From CF-161 sp035638495 (GTDB taxonomy: Bacteria > Chloroflexota > Dormibacteria > Dormibacterales > Dormibacteraceae), in contig DASQZW010000342.1 in NCBI GenBank assembly GCA_035638495.1, forward strand, positions 1-21,603: a DNA stretch of 21,603 nt, in the 5' to 3' direction. This document shows positions 13,665 to 21,173 of this stretch, in pieces. Each line of letters opens with the position of its first letter. The first letter of the stretch is position 1. The position numbers were made by a program, and so were the translations under genes. Under the pieces are notes generated by a model, which was given only the letters and a program-made list of their open reading frames with translations, did no database searches and had not been told where the DNA came from.

Positions 13665-14921
13665 TCAGACGGACACCTTCTCGCGGAACGAGCGCAGGCT
13701 CGGGTCTATTTCCACGCGCCGCTCGTAGCCCTCGCCGGAGACGACGTCCGCGGTCTTGAGCCCGTGGCCGGTCACGTACGCCACGATCACCTCGTCACCG
13801 GTCCAGCGGCCCGCGCGGGCCAGCTTGGCGAGGACGCCGATCGTCACCCCACCGGCCGTCTCGGTGAAGATGCCCTCGGTCCTCGCGAGGAGCCTGATGG
13901 CGTCGACGATCTCCTCCTCGCCGACCGCCTCGACGACGCCGCCGGTCTCGCGGGCGATGCGCACCACGTACGCGCCGTCGGACGGGCTGCCGATGGCGAT
14001 CGAGCGGGCGATCGTGCTCGGGCGCACCGGCCGGACCCGCTCTGTGCCCTCGCGCCACGCGTTGTAGACCGGGGCGCAGCCGAGCGCCTGCGCGCCCGTC
14101 AGCCGGGGCAGGCCGCCGCCGTCGACCAGGCCGAGGTCGAGCAGTTCCTGCGCCGCGCGCCGGTGACGCACGAACTGGCAGCCCGAGGCGATCGGGATCA
14201 CGATCTCGTCGGGCAGCCGCCACCCGAGCTGCTCGGCCGTCTCGAACGTCAGCGTCTTGGAGCCCTCGGCGTAGTACGGCCGGACGTTGATGTTGCAGAA
14301 CGCCCAGGGGAGCTCCTCCACCACCTGGCTGCACAGGCGGTTGACCTCGTCGTAGGTGCCCCTGACGGACACCACGTTCGGCTCGAACACGCCGGTCGCG
14401 ACGAGCTTCTCCTCCTCGGTGTCGTCGGGGACGAACACGTAGCAGTCCAGGCCGGCCCGGGCCGCGTACGCGGCGACCGCGTTGGCGAGGTTCCCTGTCG
14501 AGGCGCAGCCGATCGTCTCGAAGCCGTGGGCGCGCGCCCACGAGACGGCCACCGACACCACCCGGTCCTTGAACGAGTTGGTCGGGTTCATGCTGTCGTT
14601 CTTCAGATACAGGTTGCGCAGCCCGAGCTCGGCGCCCAGCCGCTCGGCCCGGACGAGCGGGGTGAATCCCTCGCCGAGCGTCACGATCGGGGCCTCGTCC
14701 TCGAGGGGCAGGAGGTCGCGGTAGCGCCACATGGTGGGCGGCCCGGCCTCGATGCGCTCGCGGCTCACGACCCTCCGGATCGCCGCGTAGTCGTAGTGCA
14801 CGTCGAGTGGGCCGAAGCAGGCCTCGCAGACGTGCGTGGCCCGCGGCTCGTACTCGGCGCCGCACTCGCGGCAGCGCAGCCCGAGCACCCGCGCCGTCGT
14901 CACGCCGGTGTGCGGGGACAT
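13665..14921 (-). CDS. thrC: Threonine synthase (PLP-dependent), zinc-ribbon type
   Basis: 418 residues. An N-terminal zinc ribbon (Cys17, Cys20, Cys32, Cys35) is followed by a fold-type II PLP enzyme: TLGEGFTPL (81-89), NPTNSFKDR (112-120) with the Schiff-base Lys118, GCASTGN (138-144) phosphate loop, IASGCQF and a C-terminal TGHGLKTADV. The expected reaction is O-phosphohomoserine to threonine. The ATG is preceded by TAAACT 6 nt upstream (leaderless type). Directly downstream lies a MoaD/ThiS-like carrier, so a sulfur-transfer reaction (cysteine or homocysteine formation from a thiocarboxylate) is an alternative. The overall sequence, with the TGHGLKTADV ending, favours threonine synthase. 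Confidence 0.93.
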   Translation of the reverse strand: MSPHTGVTTARVLGLRCRECGAEYEPRATHVCEACFGPLDVHYDYAAIRRVVSRERIEAGPPTMWRYRDLLPLEDEAPIVTLGEGFTPLVRAERLGAELGLRNLYLKNDSMNPTNSFKDRVVSVAVSWARAHGFETIGCASTGNLANAVAAYAARAGLDCYVFVPDDTEEEKLVATGVFEPNVVSVRGTYDEVNRLCSQVVEELPWAFCNINVRPYYAEGSKTLTFETAEQLGWRLPDEIVIPIASGCQFVRHRRAAQELLDLGLVDGGGLPRLTGAQALGCAPVYNAWREGTERVRPVRPSTIARSIAIGSPSDGAYVVRIARETGGVVEAVGEEEIVDAIRLLARTEGIFTETAGGVTIGVLAKLARAGRWTGDEVIVAYVTGHGLKTADVVSGEGYERRVEIDPSLRSFREKVSV

Positions 14922-14927
14922 AGGGGC

Positions 14928-14933
14928 AGTTTA
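14928..14933 (-). promoter_or_regulatory. -10 element of thrC
   Basis: TAAACT on the minus strand, 6 nt before the thrC ATG at 14921, in a 36-nt gap shared with the divergent peptidase gene. Predicts a leaderless thrC mRNA. Confidence 0.55.
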
Positions 14934-14943
14934 GGGCACCCGA

Positions 14944-14949
14944 TAGACT
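14944..14949 (+). promoter_or_regulatory. -10 element of the S9 peptidase gene
   Basis: TAGACT, 8 nt before the ATG at 14958. The -35 region would overlap the thrC -10 and start region, so the two promoters may interfere with each other. Confidence 0.5.
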
Positions 14950-14957
14950 CGCTCGGA

Positions 14958-16718
14958 ATGAGCGAAGACGCCGCCTGGCGCCGGCGATTCCGCGCCGCCG
15001 CCGTGTCCCTGCCCGCCTGGGCCCGCGACGCTCCCGACCGCCTGCTGTTCGGCTCCAACGAGAGCGGTCGCCTGGAGCTGCACGCCTGGGACCGGACGTC
15101 CGGTCGGCGCCGGCAGGTGACCAGCCGGCCCGAGGGCACGAGCCTGGGGGCGCTCGACCCGTCCGGCCGGTCGATCTGGTGGTTCGACGACGAGCGCGGC
15201 AACGAGGCGGGCACGTGGCGCGTCGAGCCGTTCGACGGTGCCGCTCCGGCGCGGCCGGCGGCGCCGGGCGTCGAGGCCGGCTTCTCGACCGGCCTGGCCC
15301 TGGGCGGCGGTTTCGCGATCGTCGGCACGTCCACGGATCGCGGCAGCCGCATCTGGCTGAGCACCGCCGAGGGGGCCGCCGAGCCGCTGTACGCGCACCG
15401 CGAGGACGCGTCGGTGGCGGGACTCTCGCGCGACGAGCGGCTGCTGGCGTTCGCCCACGCCGAGCACGGGGACAGCCGGCACCCGGCGCTGCGCGTGGTG
15501 GACCGGTCCGGGCAGCCGGTCGCCGACCTCTGGGACGGGCCAGGGAGGGCGCTCTCGGCGGGCGCCTGGTCGCCGGTCGGCGGGGACGAGCGGCTGCTCG
15601 TGCTGCGCGAGGGGACCGGCATGCTCCGGCCGGCCGTCTGGGCGCCGGAGGCGGGCATCGCGACGGACCTGCCCCTCGACCTGCCCGGCGAGGTGCGGGC
15701 CGAGTGGTACCCCGACGCGTCTGCGCTGCTCCTCCTTCACGACCACGCCGGTCGCCGCGAGCTCTTCCGGTACGACCTGACCGCCGACCGGCTCGACCGG
15801 GTGGACGCCCCGCGGGGATCCGTCGCCGCGGCCGCGGTGCGCCCGGACGGCCGGATCTGGTACCAGCACTCGAGCGGCGGCACGCCGCCCCGCCTCCTGG
15901 ACGGGGGCCGGACCCTGCTCGAACCCCCGGGGCCGCCGCCGCCGCCCGGGCTGGCCGCCTACGAGGACGTGCGGGTCGGGGCGATCCACGGGTTCCTGGC
16001 GCGGCCGCCGGGCACCGGCCCGCAGCCCACGCTGGTCTGGGTCCACGGCGGGCCCACGTCGCAGGATCGTGACGCCTGGTCGCCCGTCGTCCAGGCCTGG
16101 GTCGACCACGGCTTCGCCGTCGCGCTCGTCAACTACCGGGGCAGCACCGGTTACGGGCGCGAGTGGCGCGACGCGCTCGAGGGCAACCCCGGGCTGACCG
16201 AGCTCGAGGACGTTCGGGCGGTACGCGACCACCTGGTCGCGGCGGGCGTCGCGGACCCCGCCCGGCTCGTGCTCGGCGGCGGCTCCTGGGGCGGCTACCT
16301 GACGCTCCTCGGGCTCGGTCTCCAGCCCGACGCGTGGAGCCTGGGCCTCGCGCTGGTGCCCGTCGCGGACTACGTGGCGGCGTACGAGGACGAGATGGAG
16401 CCGCTGAAGGCGTTCGACCGGTCGCTGTTCGGCGGCGCGCCGGCCGAGCGGCCGGACTTCTACCGCGAGCGCTCGCCCATCACGTTCGTCGACCGGGTGC
16501 GCGTGCCCGTGTTCGTGACCGCGGGCCGGAACGATCCCCGCTGCCCGATCCGGCAGATCGAGAACTACCTGGAGCGGCTGCGCGAGCTCGGCCTTCCCCA
16601 CGAGCGGTACGAGTTCGACGCGGGGCACTCGTCGATGGTGGTCGAGGAGCGGGTGCGGCAGCTGGAGCGGCAGATCGACTTCGTCCACCGGCACCTGGGC
16701 ACGCCGGCACCGCTCTAG
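14958..16718 (+). CDS. S9 family peptidase (prolyl oligopeptidase/acylaminoacyl-peptidase type)
   Basis: 586 residues: an N-terminal beta-propeller-like region (about 25-345; repeats such as RLELHAWDRTSGRRRQVT and LDPSGRSIWWFDDERGNEAG) and a C-terminal alpha/beta hydrolase. The oxyanion segment is WVHGGPTSQD. Catalytic residues are Ser443 (GGGSWGGY), Asp526 (GRNDPRCP) and His557 (DAGHSS). YRGSTGYGREW is typical of S9C enzymes. It should cleave short peptides or acylated N-termini in the cytoplasm, as no signal peptide is seen. Leaderless-type start. Its stop overlaps a small convergent frame by 4 nt. Confidence 0.95.
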   Translation: MSEDAAWRRRFRAAAVSLPAWARDAPDRLLFGSNESGRLELHAWDRTSGRRRQVTSRPEGTSLGALDPSGRSIWWFDDERGNEAGTWRVEPFDGAAPARPAAPGVEAGFSTGLALGGGFAIVGTSTDRGSRIWLSTAEGAAEPLYAHREDASVAGLSRDERLLAFAHAEHGDSRHPALRVVDRSGQPVADLWDGPGRALSAGAWSPVGGDERLLVLREGTGMLRPAVWAPEAGIATDLPLDLPGEVRAEWYPDASALLLLHDHAGRRELFRYDLTADRLDRVDAPRGSVAAAAVRPDGRIWYQHSSGGTPPRLLDGGRTLLEPPGPPPPPGLAAYEDVRVGAIHGFLARPPGTGPQPTLVWVHGGPTSQDRDAWSPVVQAWVDHGFAVALVNYRGSTGYGREWRDALEGNPGLTELEDVRAVRDHLVAAGVADPARLVLGGGSWGGYLTLLGLGLQPDAWSLGLALVPVADYVAAYEDEMEPLKAFDRSLFGGAPAERPDFYRERSPITFVDRVRVPVFVTAGRNDPRCPIRQIENYLERLRELGLPHERYEFDAGHSSMVVEERVRQLERQIDFVHRHLGTPAPL

Positions 16719-16828
16719 TCCGCGCGCACGATCCCGATGTGGTCCGGCTCCAGGACCATGCGGACGCGGCCGGTCAGGCCGAGCGCCCGCACCTGGTCGC
16801 GCCGGATCTGGAGCCAGCAGGAAGGCAT
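16715..16828 (-). CDS. Possible 37-residue protein, unknown
   Basis: Minus-strand frame from ATG at 16828 to TAG. The peptide begins MPSCWLQIRRDQVRALGLTG and ends in DHIGIVRAD. All but one third codon position is G or C, as in the real genes here, and the frame fills the gap between the peptidase and marR. There is no clear ribosome binding site. It could be a genuine small protein, a remnant of a longer gene, or chance. I do not recognise the family. Confidence 0.35.
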   Translation of the reverse strand: MPSCWLQIRRDQVRALGLTGRVRMVLEPDHIGIVRAD

Positions 16829-16837
16829 CTGTGCGAA

Positions 16838-16852
16838 TAGTTCGGTAGACTA
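16838..16852. promoter_or_regulatory. Candidate MarR operator and promoter
   Basis: TAGT-N7-ACTA lies within an AT-rich island (about 16836-16860) that stands out in this GC-rich window, 18 nt before the marR GTG. TAGACT (16846-16851) inside it fits TAnnnT and could be the -10. MarR-family genes are usually autoregulated from such a site. Confidence 0.4.
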
Positions 16853-16869
16853 AATAAGTACCTGATCTC

Positions 16870-17313
16870 GTGACCGTGCTTGGATCCGCTCTCGACCGTG
16901 CACAGCTGGCCGGCCGCCTCAGGCTGGTGGTGACCCGGCTGAACCGCCGCCTGCGGCAGGAGGGCGAAACCGGCATGGGGGCGTCGACGTTCTCCGCGCT
17001 GGCCACGATCTCGCGCCGGGGGCCGGTCTCGCTGGGCGAGCTGGCGGCGCTGGAGGGCGTGAAGCCGCCCAGCATCACCACCACGATCGCGGCCCTGGAG
17101 GGTCAGGGCCTGGTCACACGCGTGGCCGATGCGGCCGACCGCCGCATCACGCGGGTGACCGTGACGCCGCGCGGCCGACTCCGCCTGCTCCGCAGCCGGA
17201 CCCGGAAGACGGCGTACCTGGCGTCCCGGCTGGAGGCGCTCGACGAGCGTCAGCTCCAGGTCCTGGAGGAGGCGGCGAGCATCCTGGAGCGGGCCCTGGA
17301 GGAGGATCGGTGA
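16870..17313 (+). CDS. MarR-family transcriptional regulator
   Basis: 147 residues with GTG start. A helical dimerisation segment is followed by a winged helix: STFSALATISRRGPVSLGELAALEGVKPPSITTTIAALE spans the HTH (about 39-77), and GLVTRVADAADRRITRVTVTPRG is the wing, with the D-x-R-R-x-x-x-V-x-x-T-x-x-G signature. It ends in a C-terminal dimerisation helix. Family members are released from DNA by small phenolic or toxic ligands. Its TGA overlaps the start of the MFS exporter (GTGA), so it most likely controls that exporter. Confidence 0.95.
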   Translation: MTVLGSALDRAQLAGRLRLVVTRLNRRLRQEGETGMGASTFSALATISRRGPVSLGELAALEGVKPPSITTTIAALEGQGLVTRVADAADRRITRVTVTPRGRLRLLRSRTRKTAYLASRLEALDERQLQVLEEAASILERALEEDR

Positions 17314-18593
17314 CGCCGGCCCTGGTCGCGCTCCGCCGGGTCGCCGGCAGCACCTTCGGCTCGCTGCAGGTCCGCAACTACCGCCTGTACTTCATCGGTC
17401 AGGTCGTGTCGGTCAGCGGCAGCTGGATGCAGCGCGTCGCCCAGTCGTGGCTGGTCCTGCACCTCACGGGGAGCGGCGTGGCCCTGGGGGTGGTCTCCGC
17501 TCTGCAGTTCCTGCCGATGCTCGTGTTCGGCGCGTGGGGCGGGGCGCTCGCCGACCGCGTGGACAAGCGGCGCGTGCTGATGCTCACGCAGGCCGTGATG
17601 GGTTTCCTCGCGCTGGCGCTCGGCGTCGTCACGCTGACCGGGTCGGTGCGCCTCTGGATGGTGTACCTGCTGGCGCTGCTGCTGGGCATGGTGACCGCGA
17701 TGGACAACCCCGCAAGGCAGTCGTTCGTGATGGAGATGGTGGGCCGCGCCCAGGTGACCAACGCGGTCAGCCTGAACAGCGCCGTGTTCACCGGCGCGCG
17801 CGTGGTCGGCCCGGCACTGGCGGGCATCCTGATCTCGCTCGTCGGGACGGGCTGGTGCTTCGTGCTCAACGCGGTCTCGTTCGGCGCGGTCGTCCTGGCG
17901 CTGGTCGCGATGGACCCGGCGCGGCTCCAGCGCTCGACCGCGGCCCCCGCGCGCCGCGGGCTCGTCGTCGAGGGCCTGCGCTTCGTCTGGTCGCGGCCCG
18001 ACATCCGGCTCCCACTCGCGATCCTGGCCGTGGTGGGCACGCTCGCGCTGAACTGGACGGTCATCCTGCCGCTGCTGGCCCAGAACACGTTCCGCGGCGG
18101 CGCCGGCACCTACGGCCTGCTGTTCGCGATGCTGGGCCTGGGGTCGCTGGCCGGGGCGCTGTTCACGGCCAGCCGGCGCGAGCCCAGCGGCGGGCTCCTC
18201 CTGGGAGCGCTGGCCGCGTTCGGCGTGCTGATGGCGGCGGCCGCGGTGGCGCCCACGCTGCAGCTGGAGGTGCTGGCGCTGGTCCCGACCGGCATGGCGG
18301 CGCTGGTCTTCCAGACGACCTCGAACTCGCTGATCCAGCTCCGCTCCGAGCCGGCGCTGCGCGGCCGCGTGATGGCGCTGTACTCGGTGCTGTTCATCGG
18401 GACCACGCCCATCGGAGCCCCGATCGTGGGCTGGGTGGCCCAGCAGGCCGGGCCCCGGGCCGCGCTGCTGCTGGGGGCCGCCGCCATCCTGGCCACCGCG
18501 GCCGCCGCGGCGTGGCTGGCGCGCAGCCGGCACGTCTTCGAGGCGCGGCCGCGCGAGCGCCCCGCGGCCACGCAGCGCGAAGGAGCCGTGTAA
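17310..18593 (+). CDS. MFS efflux transporter (EntS/MFS_3 type)
   Basis: 427 residues with about 12 membrane helices. It starts FGSLQVRNYRLYFIGQVVSVSGSWMQRVAQSWLVL, the usual opening of MFS_3 (enterobactin-exporter-like) proteins. ALADRVDKRRVL (79-90) is motif A between helices 2 and 3. NPARQSFVMEMV and AVSLNSAVFTGARVVGPALAG (helix 4-5 region) and a second-half LRGRVMALYSVLFIGTTPIGAPIVG are further family marks. It exports an unknown small molecule using the proton gradient. Translationally coupled to marR; the phosphoesterase follows 40 nt later. The C-terminal tail is charged and short. Confidence 0.94.
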   Translation: MTPALVALRRVAGSTFGSLQVRNYRLYFIGQVVSVSGSWMQRVAQSWLVLHLTGSGVALGVVSALQFLPMLVFGAWGGALADRVDKRRVLMLTQAVMGFLALALGVVTLTGSVRLWMVYLLALLLGMVTAMDNPARQSFVMEMVGRAQVTNAVSLNSAVFTGARVVGPALAGILISLVGTGWCFVLNAVSFGAVVLALVAMDPARLQRSTAAPARRGLVVEGLRFVWSRPDIRLPLAILAVVGTLALNWTVILPLLAQNTFRGGAGTYGLLFAMLGLGSLAGALFTASRREPSGGLLLGALAAFGVLMAAAAVAPTLQLEVLALVPTGMAALVFQTTSNSLIQLRSEPALRGRVMALYSVLFIGTTPIGAPIVGWVAQQAGPRAALLLGAAAILATAAAAAWLARSRHVFEARPRERPAATQREGAV

Positions 18594-18633
18594 AGGGTTG
18601 GCCCCGAGGCGCGGCCCGCGCGAGCATGGAGGC

Positions 18634-19491
18634 ATGCCCCGCCTCGCCGCCCTCGCCATCGTCCTGTTGACCATCGCCTGCGCCGGATCCGCCGGGCGGC
18701 CGGCCGCGGCTCCCCCGGCGCCGGCCGGCGCGGCTCCGACCACGCCGGCGGCACCGGCGACGGCTGTTCCCCACGTGTTCGTGATCGTCATGGAGAACCG
18801 CGGCTACGCGGAGGCGATGGCCCAGCCGTACACGGCCCACCTGGCCGCCCAGTACGCGGTCGCGACGAACTACCACGCGGTGTCCCATCCGAGCCTCCCC
18901 AACTACCTCGCGCTGACCGCCGGGTCGACGTTCGGGATCACCGACGACGCATACCACCGGCTGGGCGCCGGCGGCATCGGCGAGGAGCTCACCGCCCATG
19001 GCGTCTCGTGGCGGGCATACATGGAGGGCATGACCCGCGGCTGCCTGGACAGCCCGGCGCCGTACGCGGTGAAGCACGACCCGTTCGCGTACTTCGGGGG
19101 CTGCCCGCCCAACGTGGTCCCGCTCACGGCGCTCGACGGCGACCTGGCGGGCGCCGCCACGCCCAGCTTCGTCTGGATCACGCCGGATCTGTGCCACGAC
19201 GGGCACGACTGCAGCTCGCGCCAGGCGGACGACTTCCTGGCCGGGCTGGTGCCGAAGATCCTGGCATCCGCCGCGTGGCGCGACGGCGTCCTTTTCGTGA
19301 CGTGGGACGAGGACGACGGCGGCAGCGGCAACCGGGTGCCGGCGATCGTGGTCGCGCCCGACCTGGCGACCCACTCGACCAACCGCCCACACGACCACTA
19401 CTCGCTGCTGGCGACGGTCGAGGACCTCCTGCGCGTGCCGCGCCTCGGCGAGGCCCAGCGCGCCGACCCGCTCTCGGAGCTGCTCCGGTGA
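18634..19491 (+). CDS. Secreted phosphoesterase-family protein (acid phosphatase/phospholipase C-like)
   Basis: 285 residues from ATG at 18634. N-terminal LAALAIVLLTIACAGSAG resembles a lipoprotein or secretion signal (Cys17), followed by an Ala/Pro-rich linker. The phosphoesterase domain has VFVIVMENRGYAEAM (about 49-63), with the metal/phosphate-binding MEN. HPSLPNYLALTAGSTFG (about 87-103), FVWITPDLCHDGHDC and LFVTWDEDDGGSGNRVP carry the other conserved acids, and HDHYSLLATVEDLL is near the end. It should hydrolyse phosphate esters outside the membrane. A TTG at 18598 would add 12 residues and spoil the signal, so the ATG is preferred although GGAGG lies unusually close (1 nt). Probably the third gene of the marR-MFS operon. 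Confidence 0.88.
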   Translation: MPRLAALAIVLLTIACAGSAGRPAAAPPAPAGAAPTTPAAPATAVPHVFVIVMENRGYAEAMAQPYTAHLAAQYAVATNYHAVSHPSLPNYLALTAGSTFGITDDAYHRLGAGGIGEELTAHGVSWRAYMEGMTRGCLDSPAPYAVKHDPFAYFGGCPPNVVPLTALDGDLAGAATPSFVWITPDLCHDGHDCSSRQADDFLAGLVPKILASAAWRDGVLFVTWDEDDGGSGNRVPAIVVAPDLATHSTNRPHDHYSLLATVEDLLRVPRLGEAQRADPLSELLR

Positions 19492-19501
19492 CCCGGCGGG
19501 A

Positions 19502-19583
19502 ACCGCACATTGGTCCGCACGAGGGCTTCCCGGGGCCCGGGCACCGCACACTGGTCCGAATGAGCGGTTCGGGGGACCGGGAG
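19502..19583. repeat. Imperfect 41-bp tandem duplication upstream of trpS
   Basis: Two copies, 19502-19542 and 19543-19583, agree at 30 of 41 positions. Both start ACCGCACA(T/C)TGGTCCG and share GAG at positions 20-22 and TTC at 26-28. The first 16 bp differ at one base only. The repeat fills most of the gap between the phosphoesterase stop and the trpS promoter. It may be a duplicated operator or an expanded spacer. No transposon ends are seen. Confidence 0.5.
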
Positions 19584-19600
19584 GCCCGGGGGGCCGCCGG

Positions 19601-19606
19601 TAGAAT
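19601..19606 (+). promoter_or_regulatory. -10 element of trpS
   Basis: TAGAAT, 9 nt before the trpS GTG at 19616, with no ribosome binding site between. This suggests a very short or absent leader. No T-box sequence was found, so control by uncharged tRNA through an RNA leader is unlikely. Confidence 0.5.
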
Positions 19607-19615
19607 TCGCTGACC

Positions 19616-20605
19616 GTGCGCATCTTCTCGGGCATCCAGCCCACCGGCCAGAAGACCTTCGGCAACTACTCGGGCGGCTTCCGGCAGTACGCGGCGACGC
19701 AGGAGCAGGGAGAGGCGTTCTTCTGCATCGTCGACCTGCACTCGATCACGATCGAGTACGATCCCGCCGAGCTGCGCGAGGCCACGCTGGACCTCGCGGC
19801 GATGCTGTTCGCGACCGGTCTGGACCCCCGGCGCTCCACCGTCTTCGTCCAGAGCCACAACCCGGCACACGCCGAAGCCGCGTGGCTGCTGAGCGCCGCC
19901 ACGGCCTTTGGGGAACTGCGCCGGATGACGCAGTTCAAGGACAAGTCCGACGCGCACGAGTTCGTGTCGGCCGGCCTGTTCAGCTACCCCGTCCTGATGG
20001 CCGGCGACATCCTGCTGTACCAGACTGACGTGGTGCCCATCGGGGACGACCAGCGCCAGCACATGGAATTGACCCGGGACATCGCCGAACGCTTCAACGC
20101 GCGCTTCGGCCGGACGTTCACCATCCCGCGCGGCCAGTACCCGGAGGCCGGCGCCCGGATCATGGACCTCACCGACCCCGAGAAGAAGATGTCGACCTCG
20201 ACCAGCCCGGAGATGGGCAAGCTCCTGCTGGTCGACCCACCCGACCTGGTCCGCAAGAAGATCATGAGCGCGGTGACCGACACCGGCCGCGAGGTGCGTC
20301 GAGCCCCCGACAAGCCCGGCGTCACGAACCTGGTCGACATCATGTCGGTGGCCACCGGCCGCGCGCCAGAGGATATCGAGCGCGAGTACGAGGGCCAGGG
20401 GTACGGCAGCTTCAAGGCCGGCGTGGCCGAGGCCGTGATCGCCCTCCTGGAGCCGATCCAGCGCCGCTACCGTGAGCTGCGATCGGACCAGGCCGAGCTT
20501 GAACGTCTGCTGGCGCAGGGGTCCCGCAAGTCGATCGAGTCCTCGCGGCCGACGCTGCAGGCGATGTACGACCGCATGGGGTTCACGCGCCGCCACCCCG
20601 ACTAG
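19616..20605 (+). CDS. trpS: Tryptophanyl-tRNA synthetase
   Basis: 329 residues, normal length for a class I TrpRS. FSGIQPTGQKTFGNYSGG (4-21) holds the HIGH-type signature in the TxGN form also used by E. coli TrpRS. MTQFKDKS, AGLFSYPVLMAGDILLYQTD and PIGDDQRQHMELTRDIAERFN are the tryptophan and adenylate pocket. KMSTS (191-195) replaces the standard KMSKS loop. AVTDTGREVR and PGVTNLVDIMSVATG follow in the anticodon-binding part. GTG start with a -10 just upstream. The TetR gene begins 10 nt after the stop, so they may share a transcript. Confidence 0.97.
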   Translation: MRIFSGIQPTGQKTFGNYSGGFRQYAATQEQGEAFFCIVDLHSITIEYDPAELREATLDLAAMLFATGLDPRRSTVFVQSHNPAHAEAAWLLSAATAFGELRRMTQFKDKSDAHEFVSAGLFSYPVLMAGDILLYQTDVVPIGDDQRQHMELTRDIAERFNARFGRTFTIPRGQYPEAGARIMDLTDPEKKMSTSTSPEMGKLLLVDPPDLVRKKIMSAVTDTGREVRRAPDKPGVTNLVDIMSVATGRAPEDIEREYEGQGYGSFKAGVAEAVIALLEPIQRRYRELRSDQAELERLLAQGSRKSIESSRPTLQAMYDRMGFTRRHPD

Positions 20606-20615
20606 AGGTCGTCCG

Positions 20616-21173
20616 ATGGCCGCACGGTCGCTTCGCGCCGACGCCCGCCGGAACCGTTCACGGGTGCTGGAGGCAGCGATCGCCGCCTTCGCGGCCGAGG
20701 GCCTGGCCGTGCCGGTGCACGAGATCGCCCGCCGCGCCGGCGTCGGGACCGGCACCGTCAGCCGCCACTTCCCGACGAAGGAGCTGTTGTTCGCGGCGAT
20801 CGTCGACGGCGTCGCCGAGCGCCTCGTGGAGCGGGCGCGAGAGCTGGCGGCCGCCGGGGATCCCGGCCGGGCGCTGTTCGAGTTCCTGGCGGCGATGGTC
20901 GAGGAGGGGGCTGCGAACCGCGCCCTGTCCGAGGCATTCGTGGACGGCGCCGACTTCGACGTGGAGGCCGCCGCCTCAGGCGCCGGCCACGACGTGTTCG
21001 GCGCGCTCGCCGACCTGCTCGCGCGCGCCCAGCGAGCGGGGGCGGTCAGGCGCGACGTCGACGTCGCCGACCTGAAGGCGCTCCTCGCCGGCTGCCTGGC
21101 CCGGGGGCGCGGGGACGACGCCACCCGGGCCCGGATGGTCGCGATCGTCAGCCAGGGCTTGCGGGCGAGCTGA
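20616..21173 (+). CDS. TetR/AcrR-family transcriptional regulator
   Basis: 185 residues. N-terminal DARRNRSRVLEAAIAAFAAEG (about 9-29) and VPVHEIARRAGVGTGTVSRHFPTKELLFAAIVD (about 32-64) form the TetR helix-turn-helix with the conserved G-x-G-T-x-x-x-H-F/Y-x-x-K-x-x-L. The remainder is the all-helical ligand-binding domain. ATG at 20616 has GAGG 8 nt upstream. No operator is recognisable; likely targets are neighbours outside the window or the sigma-factor locus facing it. The 3' end overlaps that convergent gene by 26 nt. Confidence 0.93.
   Translation: MAARSLRADARRNRSRVLEAAIAAFAAEGLAVPVHEIARRAGVGTGTVSRHFPTKELLFAAIVDGVAERLVERARELAAAGDPGRALFEFLAAMVEEGAANRALSEAFVDGADFDVEAAASGAGHDVFGALADLLARAQRAGAVRRDVDVADLKALLAGCLARGRGDDATRARMVAIVSQGLRAS

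Noticed and set aside
13764..16718. A 984-codon plus-strand open frame
   Set aside because: The first two fifths are antisense to thrC and low-complexity; the peptidase fold starts at ATG 14958, preceded by a -10 element.
19525..19542. CCCGGGGCCCGGG palindromic stretch as a terminator or operator
   Set aside because: It is part of the first copy of the 41-bp repeat, has no T-run, and simple G/C palindromes are expected in this composition.
19492..19615. T-box leader for trpS
   Set aside because: No AGGGTGG-N-ACCGCG core or specifier hairpin is present, and the -10 element lies too close to the start codon for a leader.
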